Source of the DNA: Azotosporobacter soli | GTDB lineage: Bacteria > Bacillota > Negativicutes > SG130 | DNA length: 64,000 nt | Reading direction: 5' to 3' | NCBI RefSeq assembly: GCF_030542965.1 | Contig: NZ_JAUAOA010000016.1 | Span: 1 to 64,000 of the forward strand | Shown here: piece after piece, positions 42,953 to 53,020 of the stretch | Layout of the letters: each line of letters opens with the position of its first letter | Numbering within the stretch: position 1 is the stretch's first letter | The notes under the pieces: model-generated | What the model was told of the DNA's origin: nothing | Databases searched by the model: none | Seen by the model: only the letters and a program-made list of their open reading frames with translations | Position numbers and translations under genes: made by a program

Positions 42953-43511
42953 AATGTACATGCGCAGATATCGGCAACGCAAGCTTTTCAAACGACTTCA
43001 AGCATTAGGGGCATTGGTAGAATGCGATATGACAGTGAAAATCGATTATCCGGAAAGAGTAAGAATTGGAGAATCGGTTTATATTGGACCGGATGTTTAT
43101 TTGAGCGGCCGTGGAGGCTTGAACATCGAGGCTCATTCTATTGTTGCGCCGGAAGTTCTAATTCTTACGTCGCTACATAATTACAAGAGCGCTCGTATGA
43201 TTCCGTATGATGAGGTAGAGCTATTGCGTCCGGTGACGATCGAACGATGCGTATGGATTGGTATGCGGGCAATCATTATGCCGGGAGTGACAATTGGTGA
43301 GGGAAGCATTGTTGCAACGGGTGCGGTTGTTACTAAGTCTTGTCCGCCAGGTAGTATAGTAGGCGGAAATCCGGCGAAGGTCGTTGGGGTAAGAGATATG
43401 GAGCGCTATCAGGAGTGTGCGAATAGAGGGGATTTTTACTTGAAGTGCAAGCGGGAACAGGGGTTGGTAAAATGCGAAGAATTGGATGCTGATTCGAAAA
43501 CTAAAGGATAG
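42933..43511 (+). CDS. Hexapeptide-repeat acyltransferase
   Basis: Up to 192 residues; it overlaps the flippase gene and has no clear ribosome site (GTG at 42933 or 42945, or ATG at 42954). A left-handed beta-helix from about 50 to 150 (VRIGESVYIGPDVYLSGRGG; RCVWIGMRAIIMPGVTIGEG; SIVATGAVVTKSCPPGSIVG) with GNPAKVVGVR, as in O-acetyltransferases of the maltose/galactoside family (WbbJ-like). It probably O-acetylates a sugar of the repeat unit. Confidence 0.8.
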   Translation: MVLAVFKMYMRRYRQRKLFKRLQALGALVECDMTVKIDYPERVRIGESVYIGPDVYLSGRGGLNIEAHSIVAPEVLILTSLHNYKSARMIPYDEVELLRPVTIERCVWIGMRAIIMPGVTIGEGSIVATGAVVTKSCPPGSIVGGNPAKVVGVRDMERYQECANRGDFYLKCKREQGLVKCEELDADSKTKG

Positions 43512-43525
43512 ATGGAGCGATAGGG

Positions 43526-44635
43526 ATGGATAGGAAGAAAAAACGAGTACGGATTTTTGCGTATACCAAGGTCAACTTAGGCGATGATTTGTTTATTAAA
43601 ATTTTGTGCGAACGATATCCGGATATAACCTTTTATTTGTTTGCCGACAAAGATACGAAAGCTGTCTTTAAAGGTTGTAGAAATCTACGCTGCTATGATT
43701 ATCTATGGCCCAGACGCATGTTGCGCGTGCTAAGAATGTTAGGGATTAACAACGTTAATGATGATCAGTTGCTGGGAAAATTATTCAAACTGGATGCCTA
43801 TGTATATATTGGCGGATCGATATTTATACAAGGCAATTTCTGGCGCAATGCACTACAGAATAGATATGCGCAATTAATTGAAGGAAAACCGAATTTTGTC
43901 ATGGGCTGCAATTTTGGTCCGTTTGAAAGCAAAGAATATTTGTCCAGCTATCGGAGGTTATTTCAAAACTACACTGATGTTTGTTTTAGAGATGAGTATT
44001 CCTATCAGTTGTTTAAGGAAATGAAAAATACCAGGCACGGCAGCGACATCGTATTTGGCATTGCCGGACTACCGCAGCCTGAAGTTATAAAAGCTGTCGG
44101 GATTTCAGTTATTAATCTGGAGTTGCCGGCACGCAAAGAGATTGTGCAATATGCGAAGCAATATGATGCTAAGATGGCTGAAATTGCGGAAGTGTTTATC
44201 AGGAAGGGATATGATATTTATTTTTATTCATTTTGCAAGGCAGAAGGCGATGAAGAAGCAATCGAGAGGATTGTGGAGTTGATTTCTCCGACGTTGCGCA
44301 AGCAGAGTTTTAGTCATTATTATCGCGGCGATTTAGATGCGGTCTTACAGAGTTTGGCAAGCATGGAATATATCATTGCGACACGATTCCATGCAATGAT
44401 TTTGGGGATGGTACTGAAAAAACCGACTTACCCGATCATTTATGATGAAAAGATGAAACATGTTCTTGAGGATATGAAGTTTGCCGGCAACTATTCATTG
44501 CTCAGTGAAGTGGGAGACATTATACCGCAAGAAATGATTGTCGATTTTACTGAAAATGCGCAGGATGTCACCCGGCAAGTAGCTGATTCGCACAAGCATT
44601 TTACTGCATTTGAAAAGTACATAAACGAAAATTGA
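43526..44635 (+). CDS. Polysaccharide pyruvyl transferase family protein
   Basis: 369 residues with GGAG upstream. Family features are the N-terminal TKVNLGDDLFIKILCERYP, the FVMGCNFGPF segment, DVCFRDEYSY and the C-terminal YIIATRFHAMILGMVLKKP, where the Arg-Phe-His pattern is typical of CsaB/WcaK-type enzymes. They attach pyruvate ketals to sugars, adding negative charge. The acceptor is unknown. Tightly packed within the exopolysaccharide operon. Confidence 0.82.
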   Translation: MDRKKKRVRIFAYTKVNLGDDLFIKILCERYPDITFYLFADKDTKAVFKGCRNLRCYDYLWPRRMLRVLRMLGINNVNDDQLLGKLFKLDAYVYIGGSIFIQGNFWRNALQNRYAQLIEGKPNFVMGCNFGPFESKEYLSSYRRLFQNYTDVCFRDEYSYQLFKEMKNTRHGSDIVFGIAGLPQPEVIKAVGISVINLELPARKEIVQYAKQYDAKMAEIAEVFIRKGYDIYFYSFCKAEGDEEAIERIVELISPTLRKQSFSHYYRGDLDAVLQSLASMEYIIATRFHAMILGMVLKKPTYPIIYDEKMKHVLEDMKFAGNYSLLSEVGDIIPQEMIVDFTENAQDVTRQVADSHKHFTAFEKYINEN

Positions 44636-44651
44636 GGTGAGCTTGATTCAA

Positions 44652-45611
44652 ATGAAAGATAAATACAGGATGCTTTGCGAAAAAAATCCAAGCATACCGA
44701 TTTTTTCACAGAGCTGGTGGTTGGATGCGGTCTGTGGCATGGAGGGCTGGGAGGTTTTGTTAGTTGAGAAAGGCGGCGAAGTGGTTGCTAGCTGGCCGTA
44801 TAACGTACGGAAAAAGTACGGCATGCAGTGGGTGTATATGCCGACGTTAACGCAAACGCTGGGAATTTGGCTAAAATATCCGGACGGACAAAAATATGCG
44901 AAGCGGTTGCCCTATGAAAAAGAGCTTATAGATGAATTAATTAACCGATTTCCTTCCGTCGATTTTTTTTGGCAACAGTTTCACTATTCTATTACCAACT
45001 GGTTGCCGTTTTACTGGCGTGGCTATAAGCAGACCACAAAATATACATATGTAATTGATGACTTATCAGATTTAGAAGCCGTTTTTGCCAACTTTGAGCA
45101 TGCGAAACGTAAGAATATCAAACGGGCGGAAAGCCTGGTCAGCGTAAAGTTTGACTTGGGTGCCGATGCATTTTATGAAAATCATAAGATGACCTTAGCG
45201 AAGCAAGGTGAGACAATCAGCTACTCGCGCGAAGTGTTCGAAAGGATGTATCAAGCCTGCTACCAAAACAATGCCGGAAAGACGATTTATGCGGTGGATG
45301 CGGACAATCATTTGCATGCAGCGCTGTTCATAATATGGGACTCAAATAGTGCCTACAATTTAATTAGTACAATTGATTCCGAGTATCGAAATAGTGGTGC
45401 TGCCAGTTTATTGGTTCGCGAGGCAATCCGGTTTGTCAGCGATAAAACCGCAAAATTTGATTTTGAAGGCAGCATGATTGAAGGGGTTGAAAACTCGTTT
45501 CGGCAATTCGGCGCGGTGCAAAGACCATACTTTGCCATCAGCAAGAACAGTCGTAGATTCAGAGTATGTCAATCGTTGCGCGAGCTGGCCATATCAATGC
45601 TGAAAGGGTGA
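44652..45611 (+). CDS. FemAB-like/GNAT acyltransferase
   Basis: 319 residues from the ATG at 44652 (GAGGTGAG 9 bases upstream); a GTG at 44637 is possible. The N-terminal SIPIFSQSWWLDAV and the C-terminal GNAT half (KRKNIKRAESL, YAVDADNHLHAALFIIWDSN, YRNSGAASLLVREAIRF, FDFEGSMIEGVENSFRQFG) match the FemAB-related acetyltransferase domain found in polysaccharide and peptidoglycan loci. It may add an acyl or aminoacyl group to a sugar amine. Substrate unknown. Confidence 0.78.
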   Translation: MKDKYRMLCEKNPSIPIFSQSWWLDAVCGMEGWEVLLVEKGGEVVASWPYNVRKKYGMQWVYMPTLTQTLGIWLKYPDGQKYAKRLPYEKELIDELINRFPSVDFFWQQFHYSITNWLPFYWRGYKQTTKYTYVIDDLSDLEAVFANFEHAKRKNIKRAESLVSVKFDLGADAFYENHKMTLAKQGETISYSREVFERMYQACYQNNAGKTIYAVDADNHLHAALFIIWDSNSAYNLISTIDSEYRNSGAASLLVREAIRFVSDKTAKFDFEGSMIEGVENSFRQFGAVQRPYFAISKNSRRFRVCQSLRELAISMLKG

Positions 45612-45648
45612 AGTACAGACGGGTAAAGGGGACTGTGATTGGCTGGCT

Positions 45649-47199
45649 ATGAAAGATACGCGAACCGGAAATTCTATGCGCAACATGGCCTATGGCTTCG
45701 GCGCTCAAGCGCTGAACATGGCGATCGGGTTCGCTGGACGAACCGTATTTATCCATCAATTGGGCGTGATTTATTTAGGAGTAAACGGTTTGTTCGCAAA
45801 TATCCTTTCGCTATTGGCGTTGGCTGAGATGGGGGTCGGCAATGCGATTCTGTACAACCTATATAAGCCGGTGGCAGAAAACGACAAGGCAAAGATTTCT
45901 GCGCTGATTGCACTACTCGCTACAATTTATCGCCGGGTCGGTATAACCGTCGCGGTGGTGGGGCTTGGCATACTGCCGCTGCTGGAGAGCTTGATAAAAG
46001 ATCAAGCGAACATCGTCAATTTGCAGTTGGTTTATCTGCTGTTCTTGGTGAATTCAGTAATAACTTACTTTTTTGCGCATAACAGCATACTGTTAATTGC
46101 TGAGCAAAAGCGATATGTCATAACCAAGTATGCAATCTGCTTTAATCTGCTTCAAAACAGTTTGCAAATACTGATCTTGTATATGACGCATGATTTTATT
46201 TTATATTTATGCGTACAAATTAGCTGTACTTTTTTCAATAGTTATCTGGTGACTAAATATGTTGAGCGGGTTTATCCGTTTATTGGTAAAGCTAGCGGCG
46301 TCTTAGATAAGGCGGTTATATACAAAAATATCCGCGCTATGTCGATGCATAAGGTTGCCACCACGGTTCTCTATTATACGGATAATATTTTAATTACGAT
46401 GTTTTCCGGAATTTATTGGGTCGGAATCTATGCGAATTATACAATGATTTTGGGAATCGTCACGCAGTTTGCTGGCGTGCTGAATTCTTCGCTAAGCGCC
46501 AGCATTGGACATTTGAATGCGATGGAAAGTCAGGGGAAATCGCATCAGGTATTTGAAGCCAGTTTTCTGGTGAATTTTTGGGTTAACGGCGTTTGCTTGA
46601 TCGCACTTTGTTTGCTGCTCAGTCCATTCATTACGCTGTGGCTGGGCAAAGAATACGTGTTAGACGGAAGTATTCTAGGAATGATTTTGCTTAATTATTA
46701 TCTGCTGAGCATGCGAGCTGTGGTAATTATGTTCAAGGATTCTCTGGGGCTGTTTTGGAATGATCGGTATAAAGGTCTGGTGGAGTCATTAATCAATGTA
46801 ACAGCATCCATTATATTAGGAAAAATGTTTGGGATTATTGGCGTCTTAGTGGGAACATTCACAGGAATGATGCTGAGCTGTTTTTGGATTGAACCATATG
46901 TATTATTCAAATATGGCTTTAAAAAATCGGTATGGCATCACTATATTCAATATGGCATCTATACAATAGCGTTGACTGGCGCATTGTTTATAACAGAGAA
47001 GGCTTGTGCATATTTTCCTGACGATACCGTGGCTGGTTTTTTCGGAAAGTTTTTTTGCTGCATGCTAATTCCTAATCTCCTGTTCAGCATCTGTTTTTTT
47101 AAAACGGATGCATTCAAGTATGTGTACGGTAAAGTTAAAGCACTTTCAAAACAGACAAAAGATGCAGAAAGGAGTGGTGAACGTGAATCCGGATATTAG
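45649..47199 (+). CDS. Second polysaccharide flippase (MOP superfamily)
   Basis: 516 residues, about 12-14 membrane segments. N-terminus GRTVFIHQLGVIYLGVNGLFANILS is typical of Wzx-like transporters in Gram-positive capsule loci. The ribosome site is weak (AAAGGGG is too far upstream). It is clearly distinct from the flippase at 41.4 kb. The next gene overlaps its 3' end by 17 bases. Confidence 0.85.
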   Translation: MKDTRTGNSMRNMAYGFGAQALNMAIGFAGRTVFIHQLGVIYLGVNGLFANILSLLALAEMGVGNAILYNLYKPVAENDKAKISALIALLATIYRRVGITVAVVGLGILPLLESLIKDQANIVNLQLVYLLFLVNSVITYFFAHNSILLIAEQKRYVITKYAICFNLLQNSLQILILYMTHDFILYLCVQISCTFFNSYLVTKYVERVYPFIGKASGVLDKAVIYKNIRAMSMHKVATTVLYYTDNILITMFSGIYWVGIYANYTMILGIVTQFAGVLNSSLSASIGHLNAMESQGKSHQVFEASFLVNFWVNGVCLIALCLLLSPFITLWLGKEYVLDGSILGMILLNYYLLSMRAVVIMFKDSLGLFWNDRYKGLVESLINVTASIILGKMFGIIGVLVGTFTGMMLSCFWIEPYVLFKYGFKKSVWHHYIQYGIYTIALTGALFITEKACAYFPDDTVAGFFGKFFCCMLIPNLLFSICFFKTDAFKYVYGKVKALSKQTKDAERSGERESGY

Positions 47200-48196
47200 T
47201 GTTATCGTTCCCATATATAAAGTAGAAGCGCATGTGCGAAAGTGCATTGAATCAATATTGGCGCAAAGCTTTACTAATATTGAAATCATTCTGGTTGACG
47301 ACGGATCACCGGATAATAGTGGAGATATTTGTGATGAATATGCAAGAAAAGATCCTAGAGTCAGAGTAATACACAAGGAAAATCGGGGCGTGAGTTCGGC
47401 AAGAAATGTCGGTGTTGATATGGCATGCGGACGCTATATTGGTTTTGTCGATGGTGATGACTGGGTCGAGCCGGACATGTATTTGACGTTGCATGAAGCA
47501 ATGCGCGAATATGATGCAGATATTGCCCATTGCACCCATCGCAATGTCAAGTTAACTGATTCAATACAATGTGCGGAGCCGGAGAACAGCAATTGTGACG
47601 GTGGAATACAGGTATACAGCCGTGAGGAAGCGCTACTGGAACTGCTGAACAATATAAAGATCACCAATTTATCAGGAGACAAACTGTACAAGGCAGAACT
47701 GTTTGACGGCATTATATATCCAGAAGGGCAGACTTACGAAGATTGGTATACGGTGCCTAAATTATTAGCGTGTGCAAAACGCATCGTAAAAGTCAGAAAA
47801 ATACAATATTATTATCTGCGACATTTGAACGGCATTACGGGAACGTTAAATATCAGTAAGCGATATGACTTCTTTTGTGCGGTAAGGGAGCGGGCGCGTT
47901 TTATTAAAGTGAATTATCCGCAGTTAGCAGCTCCGTATGCAGCCGACTTTATCAAGATTAGCCTGATGCTATGCTATGACTTGAAAAAAGCGGATTCCAT
48001 CAACAGCAACGTCTGCGTTAAGGAAATACAGGACTGCTTACGCGAGTATCTGCCAGCGGGGCTGTTGAACAAAGAACTGCCGTTGCACTGCAAGGGGTAT
48101 CTGATTTTATTGGGTTTGAATATGAACCTATATGCAGCCTGCAAAACGGTTATCCAAAAAATACGTGGTGGATCGACAAATGTCATTAGCGTCTGA
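47183..48196 (+). CDS. Family 2 glycosyltransferase
   Basis: 337 residues from the GTG at 47183 (AAAGGAG 8 bases upstream). GT-A fold: SVIVPIYKVEAHVRKCIESI, VDDGSPDNSGDICDEY, NRGVSSARNVGVD and the metal-binding DXD region FVDGDDWVEPDMY. It transfers one sugar from a nucleotide sugar onto the growing lipid-linked repeat unit at the inner membrane. Donor and acceptor cannot be read. Confidence 0.9.
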   Translation: MNPDISVIVPIYKVEAHVRKCIESILAQSFTNIEIILVDDGSPDNSGDICDEYARKDPRVRVIHKENRGVSSARNVGVDMACGRYIGFVDGDDWVEPDMYLTLHEAMREYDADIAHCTHRNVKLTDSIQCAEPENSNCDGGIQVYSREEALLELLNNIKITNLSGDKLYKAELFDGIIYPEGQTYEDWYTVPKLLACAKRIVKVRKIQYYYLRHLNGITGTLNISKRYDFFCAVRERARFIKVNYPQLAAPYAADFIKISLMLCYDLKKADSINSNVCVKEIQDCLREYLPAGLLNKELPLHCKGYLILLGLNMNLYAACKTVIQKIRGGSTNVISV

Positions 48197-48234
48197 TCGT
48201 ACGAGAAAAAGTGAAATGCCGAGGTGGGAAAGCC

Positions 48235-49641
48235 ATGTTGATCATCCGTTGTGACGCTTCTTATCCCGAAGAACGGGCTTACATATATGATGTCATATTT
48301 CGAGAGTTTTGGGGAATCTCTTATCGAGTCGCTATTGAAGACAGAACGGACATTGTTATTGCATGCTCACAGGATGCGGAGAAGGAAATACGTTTAGCGG
48401 ATGTTTTTTTTCAGACACCTGCGACGCAGTGGATGACGGATTTATCGTTGCCCATGCAACCTTTAGAGCAATGGGAAATTATGCAGCCAGAAATAGCGGA
48501 GTTGGTAGTGGATGATACGTTGCCAGTCATTTTCGGATACCGATTGCGGCACGATGGCTATGTAATGGAGTCGAAAGAGAAAATTCAACTTGGTATTGAT
48601 GTTTTCGGCGCAGCATTTTTAATGCTGACTCGTTATGAAGAAGTGGTCAGGCAAGACTATGATGAACACCACCGATTTGCGGCAAAATCGTCATTGGCTT
48701 TTCAGGAAGGTTTTTTGGCGAGGCCGATCATTAATGAATATTTGGAAATTCTGTGGTGGTGTATAAAAAAAATATGGCCGACTTTGCAGCGGAAGAACCG
48801 GCGGTTCAAAATGGTTGCGACGCATGATGTTGATTTTCCATTTTCTTATGCGTTCCGAACTTTGGCGCAGACAGGACGCAGCATAGTGGCTGATGTCTTG
48901 AAACGCCAAGATCCGGGAATGGCTATAAGGCGTTTAGCTCGTACGTACCAAGTGAGAAAAGGGAATTATCTGGCTGATGAAAATTACACATTTGATACGA
49001 TTATGGACATTAGTGAAGCGAATGAGATAAAAAGTTGTTTTTATTTCATGACAAGTCATTCTCATGCCAGTTATGATACGTTTTATCCTCTGAACCATCC
49101 GTTGATGCAAGCCTTGATGAAACGGATTAGCGAGAGGGGACATGAAATCGGTCTTCATCCGAGCTATGAATCGTTTCAAGATGGCACGCAGATCAAAAAA
49201 GAGTGTGCGTATTTGAAACAAGCTTGTGCGGGAGTCGGCATAGAACTGGGAAGGATCGGCGGACGGCAGCATTATTTACGATGGTCGCCGGATACCTGGC
49301 AGCATTATGAGGATGCTGGACTGGCATATGATACTTCAGTATCCTACGCTGACCATATTGGTTTTCGTTGCGGCATCTGTTTTGAATATCCGGTATTCAA
49401 TCTAAAAAAACGCAGGATGCTCGCTCTTCGTGAGCGGCCTCTGTTGGTCATGGAATGCAGCGCGCTGGACAAACAATACATGGGGCTGTCTTGTGCACAG
49501 GCAAAGTATGAAATGAGCAAACTGAAAGAAACGGTCAGGAAATATAATGGGGACTTCGTTTTATTATGGCACAATGACCGGCTGTCAATAAAGACGCAGC
49601 TTGCAGTATATAAAAGTTTGTTTGACAATGAGGTGCTTTAA
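48235..49641 (+). CDS. Polysaccharide-deacetylase-like protein (DUF7033 type)
   Basis: 468 residues from the ATG at 48235 (GAGGTGGGA upstream). The first 180 residues match the N-terminal extension seen in proteins of this type from polysaccharide loci. The rest has a CE4-like NodB fold: ATHDVDFPFSY as the metal-binding Asp motif, SCFYFMTSHSHASYDTFYPL, ISERGHEIGLHPSYESF as the His-rich motif, and LLWHNDR near the C-terminus. No signal peptide, so it probably acts on cytoplasmic or lipid-linked precursors. De-N-acetylation of a repeat-unit sugar is likely but unproven. Confidence 0.75.
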   Translation: MLIIRCDASYPEERAYIYDVIFREFWGISYRVAIEDRTDIVIACSQDAEKEIRLADVFFQTPATQWMTDLSLPMQPLEQWEIMQPEIAELVVDDTLPVIFGYRLRHDGYVMESKEKIQLGIDVFGAAFLMLTRYEEVVRQDYDEHHRFAAKSSLAFQEGFLARPIINEYLEILWWCIKKIWPTLQRKNRRFKMVATHDVDFPFSYAFRTLAQTGRSIVADVLKRQDPGMAIRRLARTYQVRKGNYLADENYTFDTIMDISEANEIKSCFYFMTSHSHASYDTFYPLNHPLMQALMKRISERGHEIGLHPSYESFQDGTQIKKECAYLKQACAGVGIELGRIGGRQHYLRWSPDTWQHYEDAGLAYDTSVSYADHIGFRCGICFEYPVFNLKKRRMLALRERPLLVMECSALDKQYMGLSCAQAKYEMSKLKETVRKYNGDFVLLWHNDRLSIKTQLAVYKSLFDNEVL

Positions 49642-50903
49642 TGGAAGGTGCAAATCTATCGCTTCAAGAACGGGTGATGTTGTTTTTCGCTATGTATATT
49701 TTCGGATTAAGTCCGGCGCTACATATTCTAGGTAAAGTGGGGGTTATGCCGTCGATTCCTCAAAGTCTGTTCTGCATCATTCCCATTGTAATCATATGTA
49801 TTAAGGCCCATGGTATGTTCATCCGATCAGAAGTGCCGTTTTTACTGTTGTATGGATATATATTTTTTTATTCCATGCTTGGATATTCTGAATTGGAATT
49901 GAGCGTAAATACATTTTCGGCTATACGGTACACTTTTTTTGGATCAGTGTATCCGTTCATACTGTTTTTGTTTTTTCGACAACCTCAATTATGGCAAATC
50001 ATCTGTGCCAACAAAAAAAATATTGCAAGGTTATGGGCTTTTCTCACTGTTCTCTATGTCGCGTTGTCGATATACGGAATGTCATTGGTCGGCGAAAGCG
50101 GAGGGGTTTTGTCGCTTTCATTACGGCATTTGGTCAAGTTTTTACGTGACAGCGGCGAAGCCGAGTTTGACGTTGGTTATCAGGCAATCGGTGACAGTTA
50201 CGTTTGCTTAACATTGTTGTTGTTGTGCTTATATCGCTCTTTGCTTGTACGCGTGATGATTTTCGGTGTGGCGGTATATATTTTATATATCGTAGGATCT
50301 AGGGCCAGCTTATTGTTTTTTGTTGCAGCAATAATGCTAGTGAAAATTGCTCGGATGAAATTTAGCAAAAATGAAATTATTATGGCTACCATACTGATGA
50401 CGATGGTCTGCGGAATTTTTTCAGCTAATCTTATTGCTAAAACGGATGTCTTGGATCTGGAGGCAAATCCGATGGTTAAGCTAATGGTGGGCGTGGTTAT
50501 TGAGCCTGAAAAAGATGAGTCTTATGTAGCGAGGCAATCATTAGCGAAAAGAAATACAGATGCTTTGATCCGATCTGATTTCTTGGGGGCTTATCGATTT
50601 GAGATAAAGGAAGGCCGGGCTGGAAATTATACGCATTCTGTTATCTCGATTTTAGAAGAGTATGGTGCAATTGGATTTGCCGCCTTATTAATTGCGTATG
50701 CGGCGGGATTGTTGCAGGCTATACGTCAGGCGCGGAGCAATGAGGTGTTGGCAAAGTATGCGTTGTATATGATGGTTTTTTGGGGCATGAATATGTTTCT
50801 CGCACGGGCCTATGACAACATCATCTATTGGTTTGCAATAGTGATGGGCATTGTATCCGCAGCAGGAATAATTAGAAGCGAGACAGGGGAGCAAGAGTTA
50901 TGA
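49641..50903 (+). CDS. wzy: O-antigen/exopolysaccharide polymerase (Wzy-like)
   Basis: 420 residues, starting in the stop codon of the preceding gene (TAATG). About ten hydrophobic segments with one long periplasmic loop (about 290-330, QSLAKRNTDALIRSDFLGAY) as in Wzy and O-antigen ligase-like proteins. It would polymerise repeat units in the periplasm. It is the only polymerase-like gene in the operon. Wzy sequences are poorly conserved, so the call rests on topology and context. Confidence 0.75.
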   Translation: MEGANLSLQERVMLFFAMYIFGLSPALHILGKVGVMPSIPQSLFCIIPIVIICIKAHGMFIRSEVPFLLLYGYIFFYSMLGYSELELSVNTFSAIRYTFFGSVYPFILFLFFRQPQLWQIICANKKNIARLWAFLTVLYVALSIYGMSLVGESGGVLSLSLRHLVKFLRDSGEAEFDVGYQAIGDSYVCLTLLLLCLYRSLLVRVMIFGVAVYILYIVGSRASLLFFVAAIMLVKIARMKFSKNEIIMATILMTMVCGIFSANLIAKTDVLDLEANPMVKLMVGVVIEPEKDESYVARQSLAKRNTDALIRSDFLGAYRFEIKEGRAGNYTHSVISILEEYGAIGFAALLIAYAAGLLQAIRQARSNEVLAKYALYMMVFWGMNMFLARAYDNIIYWFAIVMGIVSAAGIIRSETGEQEL

Positions 50904-52186
50904 AAAATGTACTAATAATTAGCTATCACTTTCCGCCGATCAACAATATTGCTGCAAGGCGCTACGGTTATATGGTAAATCATTTTGAGAAAAATGGTTG
51001 GACGCCTTGGGTTATCACGACTAACAGTGAAGGTTCGCTGCCGCAAGAAATACCGGAAGAGCGGGTTATACGCCTAGGTCATCACTTTCAAATAAATGAA
51101 AAGATTGATCACAGTAAAATTTCAAAAGCGGCGAATGGAATTAAAGGTTGGCCTCGTTTGGCGCATGCCGTACTGAGAAAATTGAATTTTCGCTTAAAGG
51201 CGATCGACAGATATTTGTTCACCTGGTATAAAGATGTATGGAAGAGGCGTCACGAGATAAAACAGATGCTGCCAAAGATAGATTTGATAGTAGCCACATT
51301 TGATCCGGCGACAGCGCTGTGGTTGGGTCGAAACTTCGCCAACTTCTATAATGTTCCATGGATTGCGGATTACCGAGATTTAGCGGCGCTGCATCCTGTG
51401 GCGCGAAGCCGGTTTGCACAATTTATCGATGTACGGATTGAGAGGAAGTTGTTGGCGACGGCGAGTCGCTTGACAACGGTTAGTGAGTCTTTGGCAGGTC
51501 TGTTAAGTTCCGTGCACGGCAAGCGGTGCGACGTGATATACAATGGCTGGGATCATGGCGAATGGCCGCAGGATTGTAAAGAATACCTTCCGATACGAGA
51601 AATTCCGCAGATGCCATATCTTTATTATGCCGGTCGTTTTTATGAACATCAGATTGATAGCGTAAAATTGTTGATGATGGTTTTAAAGGAAGTCGGGAAT
51701 ATTGCATTGGTCATTCGGTCGCTTGGGCCGAGCAATATAGAAATTGAGATTAACGAATTTGGGAAAAAAATACACGTTGATCATCGGGTCGTAATGCTTT
51801 CCTCATGTGATTATCAGACAGTGTACCACGAAGCTCAGCATGCGATGGCAAATGTAATCTTTGAAGATTTGTGTATGGATGATCCGTGGTCAAAAGGGAC
51901 GCTAACTGGAAAGTTATTTACTTTACTGCCATTGCGTCCGCCTCTCATTTGCATTGCACGCGCTGACTCGGAAATGGGAAGGATTTTAGATATTACCCAA
52001 AAGGGCAAGCTGCTATATTCAGTGCCTGAAATGATTCAATATATCGAATCGATTGCAAAGCTAACGGCGCCGGAATCTATCTCGAATGCGGTAAATCAGT
52101 TTTCACGAGAAGTTCAGGCGGAAAAAATGGTGAAAATGTTTAACGAAGTTACTGAAGATAAAGCGCAATGCGAGCAGTTTGCCTGA
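50900..52186 (+). CDS. GT4-like glycosyltransferase
   Basis: 428 residues, overlapping wzy by four bases (ATGA). GT-B fold: NVLIISYHFPPINNIAARRYGYM at the N-terminus, VPWIADYRDLAALHPVARS, RLTTVSESLAGLL and YNGWDHGEW. The C-terminal nucleotide-sugar motif is less typical (MANVIFEDLCMDDPWSKGTL) but the fold is clear. It adds one sugar to the repeat unit. Confidence 0.83.
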   Translation: MKNVLIISYHFPPINNIAARRYGYMVNHFEKNGWTPWVITTNSEGSLPQEIPEERVIRLGHHFQINEKIDHSKISKAANGIKGWPRLAHAVLRKLNFRLKAIDRYLFTWYKDVWKRRHEIKQMLPKIDLIVATFDPATALWLGRNFANFYNVPWIADYRDLAALHPVARSRFAQFIDVRIERKLLATASRLTTVSESLAGLLSSVHGKRCDVIYNGWDHGEWPQDCKEYLPIREIPQMPYLYYAGRFYEHQIDSVKLLMMVLKEVGNIALVIRSLGPSNIEIEINEFGKKIHVDHRVVMLSSCDYQTVYHEAQHAMANVIFEDLCMDDPWSKGTLTGKLFTLLPLRPPLICIARADSEMGRILDITQKGKLLYSVPEMIQYIESIAKLTAPESISNAVNQFSREVQAEKMVKMFNEVTEDKAQCEQFA

Positions 52187-52210
52187 TGATGGGAAGGCGG
52201 AGGCGTGAAT

Positions 52211-53008
52211 ATGAAGATTGAGGTATTGGTTGCAACGATGCATCAAAAAAATTTGGCGTTGGCAAAGAAAATGAATATTAAAACAGATGCGATCATCATC
52301 AACCAGTGCGATGGACATTCTTATCAGGAAGAGCGATACAAGGATACCTGCATTAAGATGTATTCATTTGCTGAGCGGGGTGTAGGGAAAAGTAGAAATA
52401 ATGCGTTGATGAGATCGACGGCGGATATCTGTGTAATGGCAGATGATGATGTGGTGTATCTTGATGATTATGAAGAAATCGTCCGCGCTGCCTTTCAGCG
52501 AAACCCAAAGGCGGATATGATCATGTTTAATGTGCCAAGTGCTAACAAGGAGCGTGATAATATAAAAATCAAAAAAAATTGTCGAGTAAGATTTTATAAT
52601 TGTCTAAAATACGGCACGTTTAACATTGCGTTCAGACGAGAAGCGGTCTTAAAAGCTAATGTTTATTTTTCACTTTTGTTTGGCGGGGGGGCTGCTTATG
52701 GCGCCGGAGAGGACAGTCTGTTCATTGCGGAGTGCTTGGATAGGGGGCTTGTTATTTATACAGACACAAGCAAAATTGCGGACGTTTACCACGATACGTC
52801 AACTTGGTTCAAAGGATTTAATGAAAAATACTTTTTTGATAAAGGCGCATTTTTTGCGGCATTATCTCCTGGACTAGCAAGGCTGTTGATTTTGCAATTT
52901 GCCGTTAGAAGACACGACTTATATAAAATGTCGATCTCGTTTACAAATGCGTGCAAGGCAATGACGAGAGGAATGCGACAGTTTAGTCAGGCTAAAAATG
53001 TGAAGTGA
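52211..53008 (+). CDS. Family 2-like glycosyltransferase
   Basis: 265 residues from the ATG at 52211 (GCGGAGG 7 bases upstream; GTG at 52205 possible). The GT-A features are RGVGKSRNNALMRSTADICV and the acidic motif ADDDVVYLDDYEEIVRA, then GGGAAYGAGEDSLFIAECL near the active site. It lacks the classical N-terminal VVDDGS segment and is a shorter, divergent member. Confidence 0.78.
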   Translation: MKIEVLVATMHQKNLALAKKMNIKTDAIIINQCDGHSYQEERYKDTCIKMYSFAERGVGKSRNNALMRSTADICVMADDDVVYLDDYEEIVRAAFQRNPKADMIMFNVPSANKERDNIKIKKNCRVRFYNCLKYGTFNIAFRREAVLKANVYFSLLFGGGAAYGAGEDSLFIAECLDRGLVIYTDTSKIADVYHDTSTWFKGFNEKYFFDKGAFFAALSPGLARLLILQFAVRRHDLYKMSISFTNACKAMTRGMRQFSQAKNVK

Positions 53009-53020
53009 GGAGGGATTGAA

